From Desulfobacillus sp041396245 (GTDB taxonomy: Bacteria > Pseudomonadota > Gammaproteobacteria > Burkholderiales > Rhodocyclaceae), in NCBI GenBank assembly GCA_041396245.1, contig JAWKYW010000016.1, positions 1 through 64,000 of the forward strand: a stretch of 64,000 bases of DNA, in the 5' to 3' direction. Position numbers and translations under genes: made by a program. This document shows positions 57,557 through 64,000 of this stretch, in pieces; the first letter of the stretch is position 1; each line of letters starts with the position of its first letter. Below the pieces are notes generated by a model. It saw nothing but the letters and a program-made list of their open reading frames with translations, did no database searches and had not been told where the DNA came from.

Positions 57557-58423
57557 CTATTTTCCGGCAGCGCGATCGGCGCTTTCGATGGTGTTGGCGA
57601 GCAGCATGGTGATGGTCATCGGCCCGACGCCGCCGGGGACCGGGGTGATGAGCGAGGCGACTTCCTTCGCCGATTCGAAATCCACGTCGCCGCACAGCTT
57701 GCCCGCATCTGGTCCCTCTTGCAGGCGGTTGATGCCGACGTCGATGACCACCGCGCCCGGCTTGACCATGTCGCCGGTGATCATCCTCGGCTTGCCCACC
57801 GCGGCGATCAGCACGTCGGCGCGGCGGGTGTGGAAGGCCAGGTCCTGCGTCTGCGAGTGGCACACCGTGACGGTGGCGCTGGCGCCGATCAGCAGCAGGG
57901 CCATCGGCTTGCCGACGATGTTGCTGCGGCCGACGATCACGGCCTCCTTGCCGCGCAGCGAAATGCCTTCCGAGCTCAGCATCTCCATGACGCCGTAGGG
58001 CGTGCACGAGATGAAGCGCGGGTTGCCCTGCGCCAGCAGGCCGACGTTCTCGGCATGGAAGCCGTCGACGTCCTTTTCCGCCGAGACGGCCTCCAGCACC
58101 TCGTCCTCGTCGAACTGGGCGGGCAGCGGCAGCTGCACCAGAATGCCGTGGATCTTCGGATCGGCGTTGAGCGCGGCGATCTTGTGCAGCACCTTCTCCG
58201 GCGGCGTGTCGGCGGGGAATTCGTATTTCTCGGAATGCACGCCGACCGCCTCGCAGGCCTTGATCTTGTTGCGCACGTAGACCTGGGAGGCCGGATTCTC
58301 GCCGACGAGGATCACGGCAAGGCCGGGCTTGCAGCCCTGGGCGGCGAGTTCGGCCGCGCGCTGGCGCAGGGATTCGCGGAGTTTCGCGGAGAGGGCGTTG
58401 CCGTCGAGGATTTTGGCGGTCAT
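57557..58423 (-). CDS. folD: Methylenetetrahydrofolate dehydrogenase / cyclohydrolase
   Basis: 288 residues: AVILVGENPASQVYVRNKIKACEAVG (catalytic Lys), ILVQLPLPAQFDE, PCTPYGV-type block SCTPYGVMEML, VIVGRSNIVGKPMALLL, VPGGVGPMTITMLLANT. Directly upstream of purE; both serve purine synthesis. Confidence 0.97.
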   Translation of the reverse strand: MTAKILDGNALSAKLRESLRQRAAELAAQGCKPGLAVILVGENPASQVYVRNKIKACEAVGVHSEKYEFPADTPPEKVLHKIAALNADPKIHGILVQLPLPAQFDEDEVLEAVSAEKDVDGFHAENVGLLAQGNPRFISCTPYGVMEMLSSEGISLRGKEAVIVGRSNIVGKPMALLLIGASATVTVCHSQTQDLAFHTRRADVLIAAVGKPRMITGDMVKPGAVVIDVGINRLQEGPDAGKLCGDVDFESAKEVASLITPVPGGVGPMTITMLLANTIESADRAAGK

Positions 58424-58485
58424 GGCTGGGCGAAAACAGGCGCGGAGCCGAAGGGCTCCGCAAGCACGCGCATTTTACCGCCTAA

Positions 58486-58583
58486 AACCGCTTTTAACGC
58501 AGAGATCGCAAAGGCGCAAAGGACGCAAAGAAAACAAGAAGTACCTTTGCGCCTTTGCGTCCTTTGCGTTGAATGCTGTGTAG
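58486..58583. repeat. GCAAAG-type hairpin repeat, copy B6
   Basis: AAACCGCTTTTAACGC start, GCAAAG units, short A/T loop, mirrored CTTTGCG units ending GCGTTGAATGCTGT. Lies in the iorB-folD gap. Confidence 0.85.
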
Positions 58584-58586
58584 TTT

Positions 58587-59201
58587 TCAGGCCGTCGCCG
58601 GAGTCGCCGCCTGCGCGGCGGCGGCGCGGCCGGCGGCGAAAGCCTTGCGGTTCATCTCCACCACCTGCTCGCCCTTGCGCGCGAAGCGCTTGACGATGCA
58701 GTCGAGCAGCACCCCGGCCGAGAACGGCAGCTGGTCGGCAATCGCCCCCAGCATGACGGTGTTGCCGAGGCGCAGGTCGCCGAGGTCGCGGGCGAGGGTG
58801 GCGGCGTCGAATGACACGGTCTTGACGCCGCGCGCGCGCATCTCGCCGATCGGATCGTCCGGGTACTTGAAGAGGCCGAGCTCGACGACGGGCGGCACCA
58901 GGCGCGCATCGTTCACCAGCGTCATCGCACCGGGTTTCAGGTAGTGCGACCAGCGCAGCGCTTCCGCCGCCTCGAAGCCGAGCAGCACGTCGGCGGTGCC
59001 CGGCGCGATCTGCGGCGAGAGCACCTTCCTGCCGAAGCGCAGGTGGGAAGTGACGACGCCGCCGCGCTGGCTCATGCCGGCGACCTCGGTCTTCTTGACG
59101 TCGTGGCCCTCGGCAATGGCCGCCTCGGAGAGAATCTCGGTGGCCGTCATGACGCCCTGGCCGCCGATGCCACAGACGAGGATGTTGGTGATGTCGGACA
59201 T
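58587..59201 (-). CDS. iorB: Indolepyruvate ferredoxin oxidoreductase, beta subunit
   Basis: 204 residues, pyruvate ferredoxin oxidoreductase gamma-type domain: ILVCGIGGQGVMTATEILSEAA, EVAGMSQRGGVVTSHLRFG, LLGFEAAEAL. Partner of IorA 10 bp upstream. Confidence 0.94.
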   Translation of the reverse strand: MSDITNILVCGIGGQGVMTATEILSEAAIAEGHDVKKTEVAGMSQRGGVVTSHLRFGRKVLSPQIAPGTADVLLGFEAAEALRWSHYLKPGAMTLVNDARLVPPVVELGLFKYPDDPIGEMRARGVKTVSFDAATLARDLGDLRLGNTVMLGAIADQLPFSAGVLLDCIVKRFARKGEQVVEMNRKAFAAGRAAAAQAATPATA

Positions 59202-59211
59202 GGAATCCTCC

Positions 59212-61083
59212 TCAGACGGGCTTGACGACGATGCGCGGCATGGCCGGCTCGAAGTGCACGATCGCCTCCGGCGCGCACGGCTGCACGCAGAGGCCGCAGC
59301 CGGTGCAGGCGACGCTGTCGATGCGCGTGAAGGCCAGCTCGACCTCCTTGCCGGAGGGCTTCACCACCTTCTCGCGCCGCGTGACATGGATGGCCGGGCA
59401 GCCGACCTCGACGCAGTTGCCGCAACCGGTGCACTTGTCCTCCTCGACCACGTAGGGCTTGAACGGCTTGAACTCCTCGATCAGCACGCAGGGGCGGTTG
59501 GCGATGATGACCGAGACGTCGTCGATCTTCGTCTCGTCGCGCACGGTCTTGAACAGCACCGGCAGCTGGTAGGGGTCGACAATGTGGATACGCTCCTTCT
59601 TCACGCCGAGCGCCTCGATCAGTTTCGGGAAGTCGATGCGCGGCGCCTGCTGGCCGCGGATGTCGCGGCCGTTGGCGGGCGTGTTCTGGCCGCCGGTCAT
59701 GCCCACCGTGCCGTTGTCGAGCAGCAGGACGGTGACGTTGCCGCGATTCCAGGTGATGTCGAGCAGGCCCTGCATGCCCATGTGCATGAAGGTCGAGTCG
59801 CCGATGACGGCGAGGATCTTCTTGTTCCTGTCCGCTTCGCCGCGGCCCTTGTCCATGCCCAGCGCGACGCCCATCGAGGCGCCCATGCAGATGGTCGAGT
59901 CGAGCGAGTTCCACGGATGGCCGGCGCCCAGCGTGTAGCAGCCGATGTCGCCGGCGATGGTCAGGTTCTTCAGCTGCGACAGCGTGTAGTAGATGCCCAT
60001 GTGCGGGCAGGAGGCGCACAGCGTGGGCGGCCGCGGGAAGAGCGGCGGCAGCGCCGGGGCGGATTCGGGCGCGGGCGCGGCTTCCTTGCGCAGCAGGCGC
60101 TCGACGGCGGGCGTGAGCACTTCCGGCGCCAGTTCGCCCATGCGCGGCAGGAAGTCCTTGCCGTGGGCGGCGAAGCCGGCGGCCTTCAGCTCGTTTTCCA
60201 GCAGCGGCTCGGTCTCCTCGACCACCACCAGGGTGTCGGCCATTTCGGCGAGCGCCGCTACTTTCTCCAGCGGCCAGGGATAGGACAGGCCGAGCTTCAA
60301 CACCGGCGCGTCGGGAAAGGATTCGCGCACGTGCATGTAGGCGGGGCCGCTGGTGATGAAGGCAACGCGGCGGTCCGTACCCGGCTCGATGACGTTGAGC
60401 GGCGTCCTGTCGGAGAAGCGCTTGAGCTCCTGCTCGCGCGCCAGCATCAGCGGGATGCGGCGCTTGGCGTGGCCGGGCACCATCACCCAGCGCTCGGCGT
60501 TCTTGGTGAAGCCCCTGGCCTTGTGCTCGACGCGCTCGCCGACGGTGACCAGGCCCTTGACGTGGCAGATGCGCGAGGTCAGGCGCAGGATCACCGGCAC
60601 CTGGTACTCCTCCGACAGCTCGAAGGCGTAGCGCGCCATGTCGTAGGCTTCCTGCGAATCGGCCGGCTCCAGCATCGGCACATGGGCGAAGCGGCCCCAG
60701 AAGCGCGAATCCTGCTCGTTCTGCGAGGAGGACATGCCGACATCGTCGGCGACGGCGATCACCAGGCCGCCCTCGACGCCGGTCAGGGTCAGGGTCATCA
60801 GCGCATCGGCGGCGACGTTCAGGCCGACGTGCTTCATGGCGCTGAAGGCGCGCGAGCCCATCATCGAGGCGCCGATGGCGACTTCCAGCGACACCTTCTC
60901 GTTCACCGACCACTCGGTGTACATGTCGGGATAGGTGGACAGCTGCTCCAGCATCTCGGTCGCCGGCGTGCCCGGATACCCGGCGCAGACCTTCGTCCCG
61001 GCCTCCCACACCGCGCGCGACACGGCCTCGTTGCCCGACATCAAAAGCCGGCTCGCCGCCGGCGCCGGCATCACTGCTGCCAT
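59212..61083 (-). CDS. iorA: Indolepyruvate ferredoxin oxidoreductase, alpha subunit
   Basis: Oxidatively decarboxylates arylpyruvates to aryl-CoA with ferredoxin. 623 residues: GNEAVSRAVWEAGTKVCAGYPGTPATEM, TPP-binding GDIGCYTLGAGHPWNSLDSTICMGASMG and GDSTFMHMGMQGL, two 4Fe-4S clusters CTGCGNCVEVGC and CTGCGLCVQPC at the end. Suggests catabolism of aromatic amino acids, probably without oxygen. Confidence 0.96.
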   Translation of the reverse strand: MAAVMPAPAASRLLMSGNEAVSRAVWEAGTKVCAGYPGTPATEMLEQLSTYPDMYTEWSVNEKVSLEVAIGASMMGSRAFSAMKHVGLNVAADALMTLTLTGVEGGLVIAVADDVGMSSSQNEQDSRFWGRFAHVPMLEPADSQEAYDMARYAFELSEEYQVPVILRLTSRICHVKGLVTVGERVEHKARGFTKNAERWVMVPGHAKRRIPLMLAREQELKRFSDRTPLNVIEPGTDRRVAFITSGPAYMHVRESFPDAPVLKLGLSYPWPLEKVAALAEMADTLVVVEETEPLLENELKAAGFAAHGKDFLPRMGELAPEVLTPAVERLLRKEAAPAPESAPALPPLFPRPPTLCASCPHMGIYYTLSQLKNLTIAGDIGCYTLGAGHPWNSLDSTICMGASMGVALGMDKGRGEADRNKKILAVIGDSTFMHMGMQGLLDITWNRGNVTVLLLDNGTVGMTGGQNTPANGRDIRGQQAPRIDFPKLIEALGVKKERIHIVDPYQLPVLFKTVRDETKIDDVSVIIANRPCVLIEEFKPFKPYVVEEDKCTGCGNCVEVGCPAIHVTRREKVVKPSGKEVELAFTRIDSVACTGCGLCVQPCAPEAIVHFEPAMPRIVVKPV

Positions 61084-61190
61084 TCACCCACCCCGCTGAA
61101 GATAAACAGAAAAGAAGAAGGGCGAAGCTACTGGCAAGGCGCGCCCTGTCCCTTGATACAGGTCAAAGGGAATTCAGACAGGGGGATGAA

Positions 61191-62324
61191 TCAGGCGGCC
61201 TGCCGCGCCGCCTGCCGCAGCACGCCTTCGAAACGTTCCACCACGGCCGTCCAGCCGCGCACCTCGACGTCGAGGCGCGCGCGCCGGCCGATGGCCCGGC
61301 GCAGGTCCTCGTCCCGTGCCAGATCGAGCGCCGCGGCCGTGAAGGCCGGCACGTCGCCGGGCGGCACGCTGCGGCCGCTGAAGCCGTCCTCGATGAGCTC
61401 CGCCGCCGCCGCGCTGCGGTAGGCCACCACCGCCAGTCCGCTGGCCATGGCCTCGGCCACGACGTTGCCGTAGGTCTCGCTCAGGCTGCCGAACAGGAAC
61501 AGGTCCGCCGAAGCGTAATGGGCGGCGAGGTCGGCGCCGGTGCGCGTGCCGGCGAAGTGGTCACGCGGCCGCTCGCGCCGCAGGCGGGCGGCGGCCGGAC
61601 CGTCGCCGACCCAGACCATGCGCGCCTGCGGGCAGGCGGCGCGGATCGCATCGAAGGCGCGGCAGGTCAGGTCGAGGTTCTTCTCCGGCGCCACCCGGCC
61701 GACGTAGATGCAGGCCGGGTCGCCTTCGCCGACGCCCCAGGACTCGCGCAGGTCGCGCGAGCGGTGCCCGGGCGCGAACAATTCGGTGTCGACGCCGCGG
61801 CCGACCACGCAGACGCCGGGGATGCCCTCGCCGGCCAGATCCGCCGCCAGCGCCTCGGTCGGCACCAGCGTGGCGCGGGTGCGCCGGTGCAGGCTGCGCA
61901 GGTAGGCGGCCACCGCCGGCCGCAGCCAGCCGAAGCCGTAGTGCACGCTATAGCGGTCGAAGTTGGTGTGAAAACCCGAGGTGACCGGGAGACCGAGGCG
62001 CCGCGCCGCCGCCACCGCCGACCAGCCGAGCGGCCCCTCGGTGACGACATGCACCACGTCGGGCCGCCGCGCGCGCCAGGCGCGCGCCAGGGCGCCGGCG
62101 GCCGGCAGGCCGAAGCGCAGGCCGGCGTAGCCCGGCAGGGGCAGGCCGGCCAGCAGCAGGTCGTCCTCGCCGCCCCGGTCCTCGCGCGACTGGCGCGGCC
62201 GCAGCACGCTGACGCGGTGGCCGCGGCCGCGCAGGCCTTCGACGAGGCGACCGACCGTCATGGCCACGCCGTTGACCTCGGGTGGATGCGTCTCGGTGAC
62301 GACGGCAACCTTCAGTTCGCTCAC
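61191..62324 (-). CDS. GT4 glycosyltransferase
   Basis: 377 residues from a GTG at 62324 (GGAGGAGG upstream). N-terminal ETHPPEVNGVAMTVGRLVEGLRGRG, acceptor-side HTNFDRYSVHYG, VGRVAPEKNLDL and the E-x7-E donor motif SLSETYGNVVAEAMASGLAV. Resembles MgtA/SqdX-type enzymes that glycosylate diacylglycerol; the sugar and acceptor are inferred only. Confidence 0.88.
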   Translation of the reverse strand: MSELKVAVVTETHPPEVNGVAMTVGRLVEGLRGRGHRVSVLRPRQSREDRGGEDDLLLAGLPLPGYAGLRFGLPAAGALARAWRARRPDVVHVVTEGPLGWSAVAAARRLGLPVTSGFHTNFDRYSVHYGFGWLRPAVAAYLRSLHRRTRATLVPTEALAADLAGEGIPGVCVVGRGVDTELFAPGHRSRDLRESWGVGEGDPACIYVGRVAPEKNLDLTCRAFDAIRAACPQARMVWVGDGPAAARLRRERPRDHFAGTRTGADLAAHYASADLFLFGSLSETYGNVVAEAMASGLAVVAYRSAAAAELIEDGFSGRSVPPGDVPAFTAAALDLARDEDLRRAIGRRARLDVEVRGWTAVVERFEGVLRQAARQAA

Positions 62325-62409
62325 GGCGCCCTCCTCCCGCTCCGCATCCGCTCGAAGGGCCCGGCGGCGGAACGGTTCCGCCGCCCTCCCGCCCGGCGCC
62401 GAGCGACGC

Positions 62410-62775
62410 TCAAAGCAGTACGCTCGCCCACACCGCCAGCACGTCGACCAGGGCGACGAAGACCGCCGCGCTGCCGATGTCCTTGGCACGCTTGGCCAGG
62501 CGATGGTCTTCCAGCCCGATCCGGTCCACCGCCGCCTCCAGCGCCGAGTTGAGCAGTTCCACCACCAGCACCAGCAGCACGCTGGCGATCATCAGGGCGC
62601 GGCCGACGCCGTCCACGGGCAGCAGGCAGGCGGCCGGCAGCAGGACGGCGGCCAGCCAGACTTCCTGGCGGAAGGCATCCTCGCAGCGATAGGCCGCTTC
62701 CAGGCCGGCAACGGAATAGTGGAAGGCGTTCCATACCCGCCTCAGGCCGGTCTTGCCTTTATATGGGCTTTCCAT
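62410..62775 (-). CDS. dgkA: Diacylglycerol kinase
   Basis: 121 residues, three TM helices: NAFHYSVAGLEAAYRCEDAFRQEVWLAA and VVELLNSALEAAVDRIGLEDHRLAKRAKDIGSAAV, the DgkA signature. Phosphorylates diacylglycerol to phosphatidate. Its start lies 34 bp inside the upstream glycosyltransferase gene. Confidence 0.95.
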   Translation of the reverse strand: MESPYKGKTGLRRVWNAFHYSVAGLEAAYRCEDAFRQEVWLAAVLLPAACLLPVDGVGRALMIASVLLVLVVELLNSALEAAVDRIGLEDHRLAKRAKDIGSAAVFVALVDVLAVWASVLL

Positions 62776-63932
62776 GTCGCCGTTTTTCCGTTCCCGTGGT
62801 AATCGAAGTAAAGGGCCGCCAGCCGCGCCGCCATCGCCTCGTCGGACCAGCCCGGGGCGTAGGCGCGGGCCTCGCCGGCGAGGCGGGCGCGCAGCGCGGC
62901 ATCGGAGAGAATCTCCACCACCGCGCCGGCGAACCCGGCGGGGTCGGCGGCGGGGACGCGGCAGCCGCGGCGCGGCGCCAGGATGTCGACGGTGCCCATC
63001 TCGGCCAGCGCCACCACCGGCAGGCCCACCGCCATCGCCTCCAGCAGCACCAGCCCCTGCGTCTCGGTGCGCGAGGCGAAGACGAAGACGTCGGCGGCGG
63101 CGTAGCAGTCGGGCAGGTCGCGATGGCGGTCGAGGTAGCCGGTGAAGCGCACCGCGTCGCCCAGGCCGAGGCGTGCCGCCTGCGCCCGCAGCGCCGGCAG
63201 GGCCGGCCCTTCGCCGGCGACGAGCAGCAGCATGTCCGGGCGCCGCTTCAGCGCCGCCGCCGTCATCTCCAGCAGGAAGCCGATGTTCTTCTCGTGCGCC
63301 ACGCGGCCGACGTAGAGCGCCACCGGGCGCGCCTCGGGGATGCCGTGGGCGGCGCGGAAGCGCGCCCGCTCGCCGCCGGCGAAGCGCGCCAGCGGGATGC
63401 CCGTCGGCAGGACGTGGATCGGCGCGCGCACGCCGTAATCGCTGAGCCGCCCCAGCATCGCCTGCGAGGGCACGACGACGCCGTCGAGGGCGTTGCACTG
63501 CCGGCGCGAGAGGTGCCGCGCCACGGCGCGCAGGCCGCGCGCCGGCAGGAACGGCGCGTAGTGGTGCAGGTATTCCTCGAACAGGGTGTGGTAGGTCGCC
63601 AGCACCGGCACGCCGGCGCGCCGTGCCGCGCGCAGGCCGGCATAGTGCGCGGCGAAGGGCGTCTGGATGTGCACCAGGTCGCAGCCGGCGGCCTGCTCGC
63701 GCACGATGCGCGACATGGCGCGCCAGGCGACGATGCGGTCCTCCGGATCGCGCGGCACCGGCCGGCCGGGCACGCGCGCCACGCCGGGCGTCTCCGGCTC
63801 GTCGCCGTAGCGCGGCGCGACGATGCGCACCTCGACGCCGTGGCCGGCGAGGGACTGGCGGAAGGTTTCGATCGAGGTGGAAACGCCGTTGACGCGGGGA
63901 AAATAGACGTCCGACACCATCAGCACGCGCAT
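62742..63932 (-). CDS. GT4 glycosyltransferase
   Basis: 396 residues: DVYFPRVNGVSTSIETFRQSLAGHGVEVRIVAPRYG, TYHTLFEEYLHHYAPFLP, VGRVAHEKNIGFLLEM, SRTETQGLVLLEAMAVGLPV (E-x7-E). Start MRVLMVSDVYF (63932) overlaps the stop of the upstream gene (TGATG). With dgkA and the second GT4 it forms a tight lipid-modifying operon. Confidence 0.9.
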   Translation of the reverse strand: MRVLMVSDVYFPRVNGVSTSIETFRQSLAGHGVEVRIVAPRYGDEPETPGVARVPGRPVPRDPEDRIVAWRAMSRIVREQAAGCDLVHIQTPFAAHYAGLRAARRAGVPVLATYHTLFEEYLHHYAPFLPARGLRAVARHLSRRQCNALDGVVVPSQAMLGRLSDYGVRAPIHVLPTGIPLARFAGGERARFRAAHGIPEARPVALYVGRVAHEKNIGFLLEMTAAALKRRPDMLLLVAGEGPALPALRAQAARLGLGDAVRFTGYLDRHRDLPDCYAAADVFVFASRTETQGLVLLEAMAVGLPVVALAEMGTVDILAPRRGCRVPAADPAGFAGAVVEILSDAALRARLAGEARAYAPGWSDEAMAARLAALYFDYHGNGKTATWKAHIKARPA

Positions 63933-64000
63933 CAGGCGGCGACCCTTTCCTGCGCTTCGGGCAGCGCCGTCACGCTGGCCGACGCATGCCACTCGACCAG
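63932..64000 (-). CDS. Unidentified gene, C-terminal 22 codons
   Basis: The minus strand ends LVEWHASASVTALPEAQERVAA and TGA, coupled to the glycosyltransferase start (TGATG). Too short to identify; in related operons a metallophosphoesterase of the LpxH group often sits here, but this is a guess. Confidence 0.5.
   Translation of the reverse strand: MVEWHASASVTALPEAQERVAA

Overview
The window is GC-rich, densely packed chromosomal DNA of a Gram-negative bacterium. A betaproteobacterium is suggested by the order rplU-rpmA-obgE-proB, rpe-gph-trpE-trpG-trpD-trpC, and a complete dcw cluster from mraZ to ftsZ followed by lpxC, dciA and secA, and by a Neisseria/Burkholderia-type porin, ApaG and a two-subunit indolepyruvate:ferredoxin oxidoreductase. 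Rhodocyclales is my best guess; this is inference and no taxonomy search was possible.

Layout. 1-2.8 kb: rplU (partial and frameshifted), rpmA, obgE, proB on the plus strand. 2.9-7.8 kb: an accessory stretch with a REP-associated tyrosine transposase, a porin broken by several indels, and three different toxin-antitoxin pairs (VapBC, MazEF, MntA/HepT). 7.9-14.2 kb (minus): rpe-gph-trpL-trpE-[GxxExxY]-trpG-trpD-trpC, with a Trp leader peptide. 14.3-21.3 kb: apaG, argJ, an HDOD protein, secA, an M23 peptidase and dciA. 21.4-40.9 kb (minus): lpxC and the whole dcw cluster, starting at a sigma70-like promoter overlapped by three MraZ boxes. 41.1-41.5 kb: RNase P RNA, with an unannotated 41-codon ORF just upstream. 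41.7-50.9 kb: two MFS transporters, pyrC, rsmI, yraN, gmhA, a BON lipoprotein, hldE C-domain, a TAXI receptor and ssb. 51-64 kb: uvrA, an SseB-like protein, tesA, an orphan MlaF ATPase, tRNA-Ala(CGC), Sua5, purE, folD, iorBA, and a lipid cluster of two GT4 glycosyltransferases around dgkA.

The genes are mostly housekeeping; the unusual content is in small repeats. (1) REP-like palindromes (GTAGGTC...GACCTAC) are inserted in frame in trpC, form the C-terminus of obgE and supply TAG stop codons to three other genes. (2) Hairpin elements built of roughly 9-bp periodic repeats (CACAGAG, GCAAAG or CACGGAG) sit between genes of the trp and dcw operons. One such hairpin carries a GxxExxY gene with a D...ExK nuclease-like signature between its two arms. 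(3) A bipartite motif, AAAAGTCAG-N9-CACGGCG, occurs about 13 times with a constant spacer, in coding and non-coding DNA on both strands. Two copies share a 27-base exact match. (4) A 51-bp perfect palindrome flanked by 10-bp direct repeats sits between hldE and the TAXI gene and creates both stop codons. I consider (2) and (3) the best candidates for something undescribed.
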